Below are positions 34,168-45,653 of a stretch of DNA of 64,000 nt, piece by piece. The translations under genes were made by a program, and so were the position numbers. The first letter of the stretch is position 1; each line of letters begins with the position of its first letter. Origin of the DNA: Apiosordaria backusii (taxonomy: Eukaryota > Ascomycota > Sordariomycetes > Sordariales > Lasiosphaeriaceae). Where the stretch lies: the NCBI GenBank assembly GCA_030549205.1, contig JAUKTV010000007.1:620001-684000 (forward strand), written 5' to 3'. The notes under the pieces were generated by a model. The model saw only the letters and a list, made by a program, of their open reading frames with translations. It made no database searches and was not told the origin of the DNA.

Positions 34168-36986
34168 ATGGGAGGTCATCTGGTGACGGTTGCGACATGC
34201 AACTTGAATCAATGGATTCTCGACTGGGAGGGCAATCTGGCCCGCATTATCGAGAGCATCCACATCGCGAAGGCGGCCGGTGCACGGCTTCGTGTCGGCC
34301 CTGTAAGTTGTGTCATAGATTTCGAGCAGTGCAGTCATCTGACTTGGAGATAGGAGCTTGAGATTACTGGCTACTCTGCGTACGAACGACTCCCGATATC
34401 ACGACCCCAAACTACTTCCAATTCATAGCTGATTTTGGTGCTTCTATAGTTTGGACCACTTCCATGAGCTTGATGTCTTTTGTAAATATTCCATGAGATC
34501 CATATCCTTATGGAGAGCAGCAGCTGATTATCTACAGCTCACAGTCTTGAGATGCTCAGGATCCTCCTCCTCGATGAGAGCACTCATGGAATTCTCTTGG
34601 ATATTGGCATGCCCATTCTTCACAGAAACCTCAGATACAACTGCCGGGTTATTTGCCTTGATGGAAAGATTCTCTTGATCGTAAGTATTCACACTCATTA
34701 CAATGACCAAATGCCTGATGATGATTGCACAGAGACCCAAGATGTGGCTTGCCAATGATGGCAACTACAGGGAGATGAGACACTTTACCCCCTGGATGCG
34801 TCCCAGAGAGACCGAGCTGTTCCACCTGCCCAAGATGTTGTCCGATATACAGGGCGAGACTCACGTTCTGTTTGGTGATGCCGTTATCTCCACCCCCGAA
34901 ACTGCTTTTGGTGCCGAGACTTGTGTAAGCAGCTTTCTTATGGGGAATCGAATTGCTTCAGGATACTGATGTTATACAGGAAGAGCTTTTCACTCCCAAA
35001 GCCCCGCACATTGTGAGTCTGCCCTTGCAGGTGATGCAGAATAGTGAAGTTGACAACGCCATAGGACATGGCTCTTGACGGTGTAGAGATCATCACCAAC
35101 AGCAGCGGGAGTCACTGTACGTGACATCACAACACCAGTTGACCCTGGAACATCGAATGCTGACATAACCAACCAGTCACTCTACGGAAGCTGGACACAC
35201 GTCTTCAGCTGATTATGGAAGCTACCAGGAAATCTGGTGGTGTGTATCTTGTATGATTCCCGAAGCTTGCAATTTGAACTAGCTAACACGATTGCAGTAC
35301 GCCAACCAACAAGGCTGCGAGTAGGTTTATTGAGGTAAATGTGAATGAATTCAACTAACAATTACAGTGGCGAACGCTTGTATTTCGATGGGTGTGCCAT
35401 GATTATAGTAAACGGCGATATTGGTAGGTCAAATGTTTTCACTGCTGGACTTCATTAACATCACACAGTTGCCCAAGGATCCCAGTTCAGTCTCAAAGAC
35501 GTTGAAGTCGTCACTGCCACGGTGGATCTCGAAGAAGTCAGATCCTACCGAGCTGCCATCTCTCGCGGCCTCCAAGCCGCGACCTCCAATGCAAAGTATC
35601 AGAGAATCCAGACTCCTTTTGAGCTAGCTCCTGAGGATGATGACGCCGATATCGAAAAACGGCCGACGCTCCCTATGCAGCCAAGAATTCACCCAGTTGA
35701 AGAAGAAATTGCTCTTTCTGGTGGTTGCTACCTGTGGGACTACCTGCGCAGATCCGGAACGGCAGGCTATCTGGTACCCCTGAGTGGTGGCATTGACTCC
35801 TGTGCAACTGCTGTCGTGGTCTACTCTATGTGCCGTATTGTCATGGACGCAGTCAAAGAGGGCAACCAGCAAGTCATCGAGGATGTTAAACGAATTGCCA
35901 AGTACAAAGGTGAAGGTGTTCTGCCCAAAACACCACAGGAGCTGTGCAATCAAATCTTCACTACCATCTACATGGGCATGAAGAAACAGAGCTCTCGCGA
36001 TACTCGTCAACGTGCCAAGGATCTCGCCGAAGCCATTGGCAGTTACCACGTTAACCTCGACATCGACGATGTATACGAGGCTCAGAAGAAACTTGTCGTC
36101 AATACCGTCAACTTTGAACCAAGATTCAAGGTGGAGGGCGGCACTGTTCAGGAGAATTTGACTCTTCAGTGTCTGCAAGCGAGAATCCGAATGGTGACAG
36201 CTTACGAATTCGGGCAAATTCTTCCAACTGCCCGCGGGAGACCAGGAGGTGGTAGTCTCCTCGTTCTCGGTAGCGCGAACGTCGGAGAGTCTTTGAGAGG
36301 ATATCTGACCAAATATGACTGCTCGAGCGCGGATATCAATCCCATCGGGTCGATCGACAAGACAGACCTGAAGCGTTTCATTGCATGGGCCGAAAAAGAG
36401 TTCGACCTGCCCTGCCTGCATGATTTCCTGACGGCTGTTCCAACCGCCGAGCTGGAACCCATTACTGAGGACTATGTCCAGAGTGATGAAGCCGATATGG
36501 GCATGACATACGAGGAGCTCACCGCGTTTGGTCGTCTTCGCAAACTCAACAAGCTCGGTCCCTTCGCCATGTTCCAGCGTCTTGTTCACGACTGGAGCAT
36601 TGACCGGAAGCGTGTCGAGGGTGACGATGCGCCATATTATACGCCTGCTCAAGTCGCGGAGAAGGTGAAGAGGTTCTTCCACTTCTATGCGATCAACCGT
36701 AAGTGTCTCGATGGGATCTTTCATGGATAGCCACTGACAGTGAACAGGCCACAAGATGACAACCCTAACCCCAGCCCTCCACTGCAATGACTATTGTAAG
36801 TCGACCGGGACCTTTTCTTGTTGAAATTCAATGATTAACTGTATCGCAGCACCGGACGACAACCGCTTCGATCTCCGGCCGTTCCTGTACCCTCCCTTCT
36901 GGAAGAGCTGGTCCTTCAAGAGAATTGATATGGAGCTAGAAAAGATTGAGAAGAAGCGGGCAAGCAAGGCAAGCAAGTCAACCTAA
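34168..36986 (+). CDS. QNS1: Glutamine-dependent NAD(+) synthetase
   Basis: Thirteen exons: 34168-34302, 34354-34379, 34450-34481, 34538-34680, 34733-34924, 34980-35012, 35065-35116, 35177-35250, 35298-35320, 35368-35423, 35469-36698, 36748-36795 and 36850-36986. They sum to 2181 nt (726 aa), in frame throughout. The enzyme converts deamido-NAD to NAD with ATP and glutamine, the last step of NAD synthesis. The N-terminal nitrilase (glutaminase) domain has Glu46 (GPELEITGY), Lys115 (IRPKMW) and Cys176 (AETC-EELF), the catalytic triad of the family. The synthetase domain has the ATP P-loop PLSGGIDS near residue 360, then VLGSANVGESLRGYLTKYDCSSAD and the C-terminal FFHFYAINRHK and PEDNRFDLRP-like SPDDNRFDLRP. 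Ten of the twelve introns lie in the nitrilase half. Intron 5 falls directly after the catalytic Cys codon. Confidence 0.96.
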
Positions 36987-37400
36987 AAAAAAAAAAAGGG
37001 TAAATTAGATGCAGGAGCCAGTTTTCCTACGATAGATAGTCTTTTATTCTGTTTATCGACCCCTTTCTTGTCGTCGACTTGCTGAGATTGAACTGAGATT
37101 GCTTGATTTGGTTAGCGTGGAAAGTGGGCTTACCGGAACGGCACAGAGTGATCCGGCCAATGAGCAACCCCACATTTCCAGTTTCGCAGACAAAATGGGT
37201 CTGGATTTTTCCTTTCTGCTCACACTCTTCCTTTTCTTCTCAGCCTGCAAATTCTGCAGCCCCGCGCACAATGGTGCTTCACATCCACAACTCAGCCAGC
37301 GCCATTCAGTGACTGGCGGCCTTCGTTAGCTGCTCTCTTTAGGCGCGCTAACTTTCTCTTCTTTCCTTTATTAAAGTGTACTTCACATTCTTTTGTCGCC
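36987..37400. other. Intergenic region, QNS1 to methyltransferase
   Basis: Starts with a poly-A run after the QNS1 stop. Promoter-side DNA of the next gene; nothing else seen. Confidence 0.4.
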
Positions 37401-38694
37401 ATGACTGCCGACGAGACAGTTGCTGTCGTCGCTGGCACCACGGATGCGCAAGGAAAGCTCGCGGCTGACCTCTCGACGCTTGAGATAGCGGACGGAAATC
37501 AGCAACAGAGCGAGCAGCCTGCGCACCGCTCCCACGATCCCCAGTACAACCAGAAGCGGAGCGACCCCTTCCAGTTCGGCTCCCGTCTCCTGGGCGAGGA
37601 GGACGACCCCTTCGAGTTCAATGCTTGGGATCATGTCGAGACTGACGATGCATACAACGAGTACGCTGAGCAGCAGTACGAGATGCAACGTCAGGCCCCC
37701 GTATCGGACTTTGACAAGTGTAAGTGCAAACATTTTTCAACCTTTTCTTCTACTCGGGGCATGGCCCTTCGCGTTGTGTGATGATTTACATTCATAGCAT
37801 AGTTCATCTGAATTCCTTTGATGACAACTGTAGCACATATAGTCTTTCGCTCCCATCTGACACGCATTCTTTACACTTTCTCTTTTTGCAAGCACTTGTT
37901 GCGAGCAATTTGCTAACTCGAGAAAAACAGTTCGATTCAATTCCGACCCTGCAAAGTGGTGGAACAAGTTCTACAAGAACAACACGGCCAACTTCTTCAA
38001 GGACCGAAAGTGGCTCCAACAAGAGTTCCCTGTTCTTGATCGATTAACGCAAGAGGATGCCGGGGCCGTTACTATCCTTGAAATAGGCGCTGGTGCTGGC
38101 AACACGGCTTTCCCAGTTCTGTCGAGAAACAAAAACCCCAAGCTTAAACTCCATGCTTGCGACTTTTCCAAGACGGCAGTCGACGTCATGCGCAGCCACG
38201 AGTCGTACAACACCGATATGATGCAAGCCGATGTTTGGGACGTTGCTGGGGAGGAGCTTCCTCCCGGGCTGGGAGAGGGATCCGTGGACCTTGTCATGAT
38301 GGTGTTCATCTTCTCTGCCCTCTCCCCGTTGCAGTGGAAGAAGGCGGTAGACAATGTCTACCGTGTGCTCAAGCCAGGTGGTGAGGTCTGCTTCCGCGAC
38401 TATGGAAGAGGTGACCTCGCCCAAGTCCGCTTTAAAAAGGGACGGTACCTGGAAGAGAATTTCTACATTCGCGGCGATGGCACTCGCGTCTACTTTTTTG
38501 AGAAGGACGAGCTTGCCGATATTTGGTCAGACAAGCTGAATGGCGAGTCCACTGACGGTGATGCTGACACGGATGGTGTGAAGCCCCGGTTTGACATCGA
38601 GGAGCTTGGTGTAGACCGTAGACTGCTTGTTAACCGTGCTAGAAAGCTCAAGATGTACCGCTGCTGGATGCAAGGGCGGTTCAGAAAAATATAA
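37401..38694 (+). CDS. tRNA N(3)-methylcytidine methyltransferase (Trm140/METTL2-METTL6 type)
   Basis: Two exons, 37401-37719 and 37931-38694, give 360 aa; the intron is 211 nt. The family methylates C32 of the anticodon loop of Thr/Ser tRNAs using SAM, in the cytosol. The N-terminal 100 residues are acidic and Gln-rich. The conserved start of the domain is WNKFYKNNTANFFKDRKWL. Motif I is ILEIGAGAGNTAFPVL, then HACDFSKTAVDVM, motif IV-like DLVMMVFIFSALSP, and KPGGEVCFRDYGRGDLAQ. ENFYIRGDGTRVYFF is diagnostic of this family and not of general methyltransferases. Unlike budding yeast Trm140 there is no actin-binding N-terminal fusion. Confidence 0.93.
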
Positions 38695-39285
38695 CAATAT
38701 AAAGAGAAGAAAAACTTTGACCATGTTTCTACAATGTTCTGATCTCGTGACCCTGCTTGTTATCTTTGGTGTGATGTTGAATTCACCTTGTCAAAAGCTT
38801 GGGCCACCAGCCGGGAACAGCTTGGGTGGGTCATGTTTTCACCGCCCGGATTCCTCTGTATGGGCAGAATTCTGAATGCGACAGCGGCTCTGCTCTCTGC
38901 TGCCAATCCTAAACTGTATCACTGATCGCGACTTCGTGGAGCTCTCTACCAATTTTGACGTCGTCTTCCCAACGTCTTCTCCCACCATACACACCGGCCG
39001 CAACGACGAGTCTCCCGCTGATGCGACATCAATTCTTTGTTCACTCGGCCATCTAGAGCCGTCTCATTGTCGACTTCTTTCAGCGCCATCGAGCGTCTCC
39101 ACGAGCCGACGACAACCATCTGCCTCCTCTCACGGTAAAGTCATATTCGCATCCGCATTTCGAGCCTACACTTTGTATAATATCTTTATTCGTGACGATC
39201 GTCGCTACGCGCACTTTGCTCCCCATCTCGACCGACCGCTCACGCGAACTATCGCAGCCGACACCAATGCTCTGCTTCCATCACC
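38695..39285. other. Intergenic region, methyltransferase to SAC3
   Basis: Leader and promoter of SAC3. A GGTAAAG at about 39134 could be a 5'UTR donor, but I cannot confirm an intron. Confidence 0.4.
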
Positions 39286-42200
39286 ATGGGGTCGCCAGCT
39301 AACCATCCCTTCGGGGTGCCCCCAGAGCAGGCTATAAGTAACAATTCTTTTTTTTCGTCACCTTTTGGCAGCGCGCCAGCTCAGAACACGTTTGGTCCGC
39401 CAGCCGGAACTCCCTTCGGGGTACCAGCCCAGAATCCATTTGGCCTGCCATCAAGCAACCCGTTCGGCAATCAACCTTCGTCAGCCGGGAACCCTTTTGG
39501 AGCGCCGTCAGTTCAATCATCAGCACCGCAGTCACGAGGACCAAGCCCGGCGCCGCCAATCCAAAACCCATTTGGCTCTCAGCCAGCGCAGAACTCATTT
39601 GGTAGTAAGCCAGCCACAGGATTCGGAGCTCCAACATCATTCGGGCCAGGAGACGGGAACGATATGGCGCGACGGGGAAAAGGGAATCAACGCGGTGGTG
39701 CTAAGACCTCTGCCTTCGGCACGGCCAGCGGTCCACAGGATAAGCGAGACAAGCCCAAGGCTGTTCGGTTCGACCTGAATACCTCTTCCGGTGCTGCCAA
39801 CGGCCAGTTCGGCGCGCAGGGTGACAAGGGCCCTCAGCGTGCCAATCTGTTCAAGGGACCGAAAGGATCGTCCCTCAAGCGCGAAGTCGCCAGAGTCGCT
39901 GCCCCGACCTCTGTGCCTAGCAGTCAGCGCAAGAAGAACGAACGACCCGAGAGGTCCCAACCTCCAACACAAAACAATCGCGACAACAAAGGCCCGACTC
40001 GAGAACCCAGCGAGGGGACAAAACAACTGAGCCCCTTCGCCTATGACTATGCCAACAAGCTCTACGACCACCTCAAAAAGGAAAACATCAAGCCTCCAAC
40101 ATGGCCATCTCAGCTCGGCAATCCCGACAAGCGCGGTGCGGTCGAGACCTTGAAAGAGTCTTACAAAAAGTACCGCACGCGTGCGTATGCGTCACTACGA
40201 AAAGCCGACCTCATTGACGACCCGGACAAGCGGAGGAAGCTGGCGGATGCGCTTCCCTTCAAGGGAATCTGCGAGGACATGTGTCCGGAATTCGAGCAGG
40301 TTTCTCGTATTGCCGAGTACGATGTCAAGGTTGAGGAGAAGGACGAACGCGGGTGGCCAGATACTGCCAAGATGGTCAAAAAGTTTGGACGCTCTGCAGC
40401 CGGCCAAGATGCGCCGCTGCCCATGGACGTTCGTTCCGTGGCTGCGCTGAGGAGGTCTACTGACTACCTGTTTAACGAACTGTTGCAGTCTGAGAACAAC
40501 CTCGCCTTGATGCACAACTACCTTCGAGATCGAACTAGAGCAGTACGCAAGGACTTCACCTTCCATTCTAAGAAAACTAGGGAGGAAATGAAGGAATTGG
40601 TCTACTGTTTCGAGACAATCACCCGGTTCCACGCCACAGCCCTCCATCTTCTCTGCCGAAAGAGCCACAGCTACGAGTCTTTTGACCACAAACAGGAAAT
40701 CGAGCAGCTGGGTAGGACCCTCTTGTCGCTGATCGAGGCATACGACAAGTGCCGGAAAAAGGGTGTGGTTTGCGAAAACGAGCCAGAGTTTAGGGCCTAC
40801 TACCTCCTTCTCAATGCACACGATCCCTCGATAATGAAGAGGATTCTCACATGGGGAAAGGAGTACTGGTTCCAGTCTGAGGAGGTGCAAACTGCCCTGT
40901 CTTTGATTCAAGTGATGGACGACATTAAGGAGACCAAAGGTCCGCTAAAGCCACGCCGACCAACCACACTGTCCGACACATCGTTCGCAAACTATTTTGC
41001 CATTGTGGAAGACGCCAGAACGTCGTACACCATGGCCTGTATCGCCGAGGTTCACTTCACCTGGGTCCGTCAGAACATTCTCAAGAATCTCGTCCGAGGG
41101 TACTCCCGCCACCGAGACGCGCCTCGAACCATTACGGCGGCAAACTTGAACAAGCTGCTCAGGTTTGACACGGATGAGGAGGCTGTCGAGTTCATTGAGC
41201 TCCACGGGTTTGAGATGTCGACCTGGGTTCCTCCGAACAGGCCCCCTGTGACGGAACCATACCTGCTTCTCAACAACAAGAAAAAGGTGGTGCCGTCGCC
41301 TCGAGTTCCGCAGGCTTATTCAGGCAAGATAGTGGAACGGAAACGTACCACACAGTCTCTGCCGTATGTTATCTACAATACCATCTACGAGGAAACAACA
41401 GACAACCCGGCAGGGCAAGACATTGGCATGGAGGATGAGCTGTTTGTCTCGCAGAATAACACTCTCGGGTCATCTTCAGCTTTCGGCCTACCAGCTGTAC
41501 AGCCTCCGGTAGCAACCTCGCCCTTTACTTTCGCTCCCTCGACCAATGGAGCTCCGGCCGCGGCACAAGCTCCAAAGCCTCCAGCTTCGGTATTTATGAA
41601 CCCTTCAAGCCCGCAGCTAGCACCAGCAAGCGCCTTTTCAGGCTTTGGGGCACCGGCACCTTCAACCAATCCCTTTGGTCAAACTGCTGGACCATCACCG
41701 GCACCCTCAGCCAATCCCTTTGGCCAACCTGCTGCACCACTACCGGCAGGGCCTACCGCCAGTCCCTTTACCGGCTTCGGTTCAAATACTACGCCTGCTC
41801 CAGTCCCTGCTCCCGCTCAACCCCCATCACAACCTGCCGCAGGGAAGAGCCAATTCTCGTTCGGGACGCCACAAACTACCGCATTCGGCTCTAGCGCTAC
41901 TGCCAACAGTTCAGCAGGAGCCCCGGCTTCTTCTTTCAGTTTCACAAAGCCATCAGAGCCGCCGGCACCAGTTTCGAGTTCCTTCTCCTTCTTGAACAAG
42001 GACACCTCTTCAACTCAGCCATCGATTATCCCTTCGAGCGCAGAAAAAGCTTCACCATTCGGCAACAATGCCGCTCCTATTTCAACCACACCGCCGGCCC
42101 CGGCGCAGCCGCAGGCCTCTGCCTTCTCCTTCACCAAGCCTACCGAGCCAGCCCCTCCACCTTCGTTCCCGGGGATGGGACCAAGCTTGGCTGCTGGCGC

Positions 42201-43905
42201 TCCATTAGCAAAGCCTCCAACGAGCCTCGAGGCGGCGCGAAATGCTTTTGATTCTGCCCCGGTACAACAGCCAGCCATCCCTTCCATCTCGATCACACAG
42301 CCCACACCTACCTCTAATGCATTTCCAACAGCACAGGCGACCCAGTCTGCCGCCTCTGCTCCCTCGCAATTCCAGTTCCCGGCTCAATCACCTTTTCCGT
42401 CGGTGCCTCCAGCCCAGAATGCACCTGCCGCGAGTTTTACGGGAGGTATTATGGCGCCGCCCCAACCGCCGGCGCCTCCCAAGCGTGATCTGATGGCCGG
42501 GTTTACCAAATGGTTCGTCACCGGTGATGGTGGTTTAATGGAGCAATTCACCGAGAACACTGTTCAGAACCTGGTATGGGACGTCTTTCAGCGATTCCAG
42601 ATCGAAGAAGCCGAACGAAAGCGCAAAGAAGAAGACGAGGAGTCGTGGCGTCTTGCTAGGGAGCACATGTACTACCGTGTCGCGTGCAAGTATTTCTACC
42701 GCTGGCGTGAGGTTGCCCGGCGTCTTTCCATGAAACGAAGACTCCAGGAAGGCAAACGACAAATGAAGGAGTACCGTGAGCAGCAGAAGATCTTGCAAAA
42801 GCAGCAAGAAGAGGAGAGGCAGCGGGCGGAAAAGGAGGCGAGAAGAGCAGCAAAGAGGAAGGCAGATGAGGATGTCTTACAGTTTGGTCGGTTGATCAAG
42901 AGGGAGGGGAGGAGGAGAAGTAGTATTGCGTATAGCGCTGCTGATACAGAGGAGCAGTTGATGAGGACGGGGATTTTTGGGGGCCTGCCTAATGAGCGGG
43001 AGTTGGCGAAACGGGTTGCGACGGTGGAGGATCCAAGTTGGAAGAGTTATGGGTATCCGGAGTCAGAGTTGGAGTTGGTGCCTGCGCCTAAGGAATTGGC
43101 AGGGTCGCCGGACAGTAATGCTACGCAGAGGGAGGGGTGGAAGACGAGGAGTTTGAGGGAGAGGTTTGTCAATGACAAGAATGGCAGGAGGAGTGTTTCG
43201 GCGCATAGCTCTGTTAACGGGCGGGCTTCGTTGGGGTTGAATAGGTCTACCAACTTCTCGTCGCTCAACCAGAAGAAGAGGAGGTCGGCGGAGATTGATG
43301 GGGGGGTGCTGGGTGAGCCGGATGCGAAGAGGCAGAGTTTTGCTATGAGCACCACCAGCGTTGGCAGCGCTAGTACCAGTCGCCCTCACAGATCACGACA
43401 CTGGGAGATGCGCCTGAGAGGGTTTGTCCCTGGCCCTGATGGGAACTGGGTGGCCGAAAGTCTTGCCCATTCTCAGTCTACCACCGTCCCGAGACCATCA
43501 GCACCGGCGCCGATGACAGAGCTGGAGATCCGGTTGGCTAGAATCAAACGGGATCACATGTATCGCAGCTCTGGGGGTTCTGCTCGGGGGTCTCCTCGGG
43601 GGTCTCAGAATGGGATGTCGCCCCCTCCTCCGCCACCGCCGTTGTGGAACGACTCCGACAATGCTGCCAACAAGAGAAAGAGGACAGAGGAGATGGATGA
43701 GGATGTGGTGATGGCGAGGAGAGCAAGAGAGTTTTCTCCAACTGTGGGAGATGTGGGGGAGAGAGGGCGGAGTAGGAGTGGGACGACGACGAGGGATATG
43801 GTGGAGGATACGCAGAGGATGTTGAGGGAGTTGAGGGAGACGATGGAGTTGTTGGAGAGGGATCGGTTGGTTATTCCCGGGAATGAAGGGGAGTATGTGG
43901 TTTGA
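39286..43905 (+). CDS. SAC3: Sac3/GANP mRNA export scaffold of TREX-2
   Basis: One uninterrupted frame of 1539 aa, the longest exon here. Sac3 is the scaffold of TREX-2, which links transcription to export at the nuclear pore. Residues 1-135 and about 735-1060 carry many FG-type repeats (NPFG, FGSQPA, FSFT), as in nucleoporins. The SAC3/GANP domain spans about residues 325-640: GICEDMCPEFEQVSRIAEYDV, then VRSVAALRRSTDYLFNELL, LVYCFETITRFHATALHLL, FRAYYLLLN and EVHFTWVRQNILKNLVRGYS. Around residue 1070-1180 a helical, charged segment (GFTKWFVTGDGGLMEQF, YFYRWREVARRL) fits the region that binds Cdc31/Sus1 in yeast Sac3. The last 300 residues are charged and disordered. Codons switch to G-ending types after about 42900. 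Confidence 0.95.
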   Translation: MGSPANHPFGVPPEQAISNNSFFSSPFGSAPAQNTFGPPAGTPFGVPAQNPFGLPSSNPFGNQPSSAGNPFGAPSVQSSAPQSRGPSPAPPIQNPFGSQPAQNSFGSKPATGFGAPTSFGPGDGNDMARRGKGNQRGGAKTSAFGTASGPQDKRDKPKAVRFDLNTSSGAANGQFGAQGDKGPQRANLFKGPKGSSLKREVARVAAPTSVPSSQRKKNERPERSQPPTQNNRDNKGPTREPSEGTKQLSPFAYDYANKLYDHLKKENIKPPTWPSQLGNPDKRGAVETLKESYKKYRTRAYASLRKADLIDDPDKRRKLADALPFKGICEDMCPEFEQVSRIAEYDVKVEEKDERGWPDTAKMVKKFGRSAAGQDAPLPMDVRSVAALRRSTDYLFNELLQSENNLALMHNYLRDRTRAVRKDFTFHSKKTREEMKELVYCFETITRFHATALHLLCRKSHSYESFDHKQEIEQLGRTLLSLIEAYDKCRKKGVVCENEPEFRAYYLLLNAHDPSIMKRILTWGKEYWFQSEEVQTALSLIQVMDDIKETKGPLKPRRPTTLSDTSFANYFAIVEDARTSYTMACIAEVHFTWVRQNILKNLVRGYSRHRDAPRTITAANLNKLLRFDTDEEAVEFIELHGFEMSTWVPPNRPPVTEPYLLLNNKKKVVPSPRVPQAYSGKIVERKRTTQSLPYVIYNTIYEETTDNPAGQDIGMEDELFVSQNNTLGSSSAFGLPAVQPPVATSPFTFAPSTNGAPAAAQAPKPPASVFMNPSSPQLAPASAFSGFGAPAPSTNPFGQTAGPSPAPSANPFGQPAAPLPAGPTASPFTGFGSNTTPAPVPAPAQPPSQPAAGKSQFSFGTPQTTAFGSSATANSSAGAPASSFSFTKPSEPPAPVSSSFSFLNKDTSSTQPSIIPSSAEKASPFGNNAAPISTTPPAPAQPQASAFSFTKPTEPAPPPSFPGMGPSLAAGAPLAKPPTSLEAARNAFDSAPVQQPAIPSISITQPTPTSNAFPTAQATQSAASAPSQFQFPAQSPFPSVPPAQNAPAASFTGGIMAPPQPPAPPKRDLMAGFTKWFVTGDGGLMEQFTENTVQNLVWDVFQRFQIEEAERKRKEEDEESWRLAREHMYYRVACKYFYRWREVARRLSMKRRLQEGKRQMKEYREQQKILQKQQEEERQRAEKEARRAAKRKADEDVLQFGRLIKREGRRRSSIAYSAADTEEQLMRTGIFGGLPNERELAKRVATVEDPSWKSYGYPESELELVPAPKELAGSPDSNATQREGWKTRSLRERFVNDKNGRRSVSAHSSVNGRASLGLNRSTNFSSLNQKKRRSAEIDGGVLGEPDAKRQSFAMSTTSVGSASTSRPHRSRHWEMRLRGFVPGPDGNWVAESLAHSQSTTVPRPSAPAPMTELEIRLARIKRDHMYRSSGGSARGSPRGSQNGMSPPPPPPPLWNDSDNAANKRKRTEEMDEDVVMARRAREFSPTVGDVGERGRSRSGTTTRDMVEDTQRMLRELRETMELLERDRLVIPGNEGEYVV

Positions 43906-45653
43906 GTGAAAGGGAGGTGGTTTTGGAGTTGTGCGAAGGGAGCTTCCAAGGGGAAGGGCGGAAGCATGCGTTTTTAGGGAGAATGAACAGGGAAGGTTAA
44001 CTCGAGGCATAAATTGCCGGGAAATGGGTCGAGATAAATGCTACAGGAAAATAAACTTATGAACAACAAAAACAACGATTGTCGAGCATCAACACATTGC
44101 GTCTGGCGTTCAGAAAACGAAAGGGGGTAGTGGGCATTTCATGGGGTGTCTCTGCTGTCGGGAATGGTCATTTCTATGTGTTTCATTTTGAGGGTCTGTA
44201 AAGATAGTGACTGCATTATGGGTGTTGGGAGGGTAGCGAGCGGTCATGGTATTGAAACACATCTATCTTGTTCACTTTATCTCGCCCTTTCTTGTTTATA
44301 TACAACACTGGTGATGATGACGATGGTGTTGACAGAACACAAGCAGCACGGACCGACCCCACATCTCACAAGCAGACCCGATCCGGGGTGCTGATCAAGT
44401 CTGATAGGGCTGTCCAATCAGAATGATGATCTCTCCCACCCTCTCTCCCCCTCACCACACCTTCAAGACCATGCATTTATCTCACTTGCATAAAAGATCA
44501 TGCTGTTGGGCATATTTGTGTTGATGACATGCATCTTTGCCTGTTCCAACGATAGAATCTTGCTCTAAATTTACCCTTGCTTCACATTTTCGTAAGTAAC
44601 ATTCGCTTTTTTCTCATGTCTTGTCAAACACCGGCGGTTGTTTCTCTATTAGGTAATCGGAGCTTCATGTCTCATCAGTCTCACGAGTTTCGAATTGCTT
44701 TTGAAAACATTGAAACAAAAGGATGGGGTGGTGTTTCATGATTTTGGAGGTGGCATGTGAAATGGCATGGGGAATGGATGGGATGAATAACCCTTACGAA
44801 ACTGCCGAATGGGACAAACAGGGTTCTCATATCAGAAGTCTGTGTGGGCTGCGCCGCTGCTGGATGAGGTCCGATATTGTGGTCCGAGATCATTGTGACA
44901 GAGAGGACCTCCGATCTCCCGTTAGTTTAATAAAGGCTGACTTTTGCAGTGAGATAGGTACGATAGAGAAGGATTTTGATGGGAGTCCCCGAGCTGTGCC
45001 ATCGCAACGCATGGGAAAGGAAACGCAACAGCCGAACAAACCTCGGGAAACGTGTGGGAGTTGTGTGGTGTTTGATGAATGGGGGTTTTAGCTAAACTGG
45101 AAGAAGTTGGGTGTCACACCATACCTTGCGTGGCACATACTGCCCAGAGGAGGGTTTTCACAGCAGCAAACCGCCACCACCCCAGCGGGTGTTAGGTACT
45201 GATTGCCTAAAAATATCACAGCCACAGAACAGATAAATTTGGGGGCCGGGCTAAGGTACGCAGGCTAGGACTGCATATACCTACTGGAGGTTAGCCCTAT
45301 CTTTTGAAAGGGGAAGAAAAAAGAGATTTTGGGAGGGTGAGGAAAGAGATATTTGGTATATACGCCGCAAGGAAGCATTTGTGAGGAAGTTATTTGAGCT
45401 TGAGGCTGGGCGATAATATTTCTTTTGGGATTTTGGAGGGATTCAACTACGATTCAAGTTCGACGTTTAGTATAATTGCGATATCGACGACGAACATACC
45501 AAGAGCGAGCCAGGCCGGACCTGCAACACATTTATCTACCTCACACTCACCTGCCGAGCGTCACACAACATATCACCACCCACCAACATTTGATTGTCAA
45601 TCATTATATATATATATTTCCGCTCACAGTATAAGACAAACAACACCAGGAAA
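43906..45653. other. Intergenic region, SAC3 to NTA1
   Basis: 1.75 kb with no convincing gene; the longest ORF (44723-45091, +) has no recognisable domain. An alternating TA tract (45605-45617) lies about 40 bases before the NTA1 start. Confidence 0.45.

Noticed and set aside
35624..36787. 387-codon minus-strand ORF opposite NAD synthetase
   Set aside because: Antisense shadow of the 1230-nt synthetase exon; it crosses real splice sites and has no domain.
44723..45091. 122-codon ORF between SAC3 and NTA1
   Set aside because: No recognisable motif, poor start context, and composition like its non-coding surroundings.
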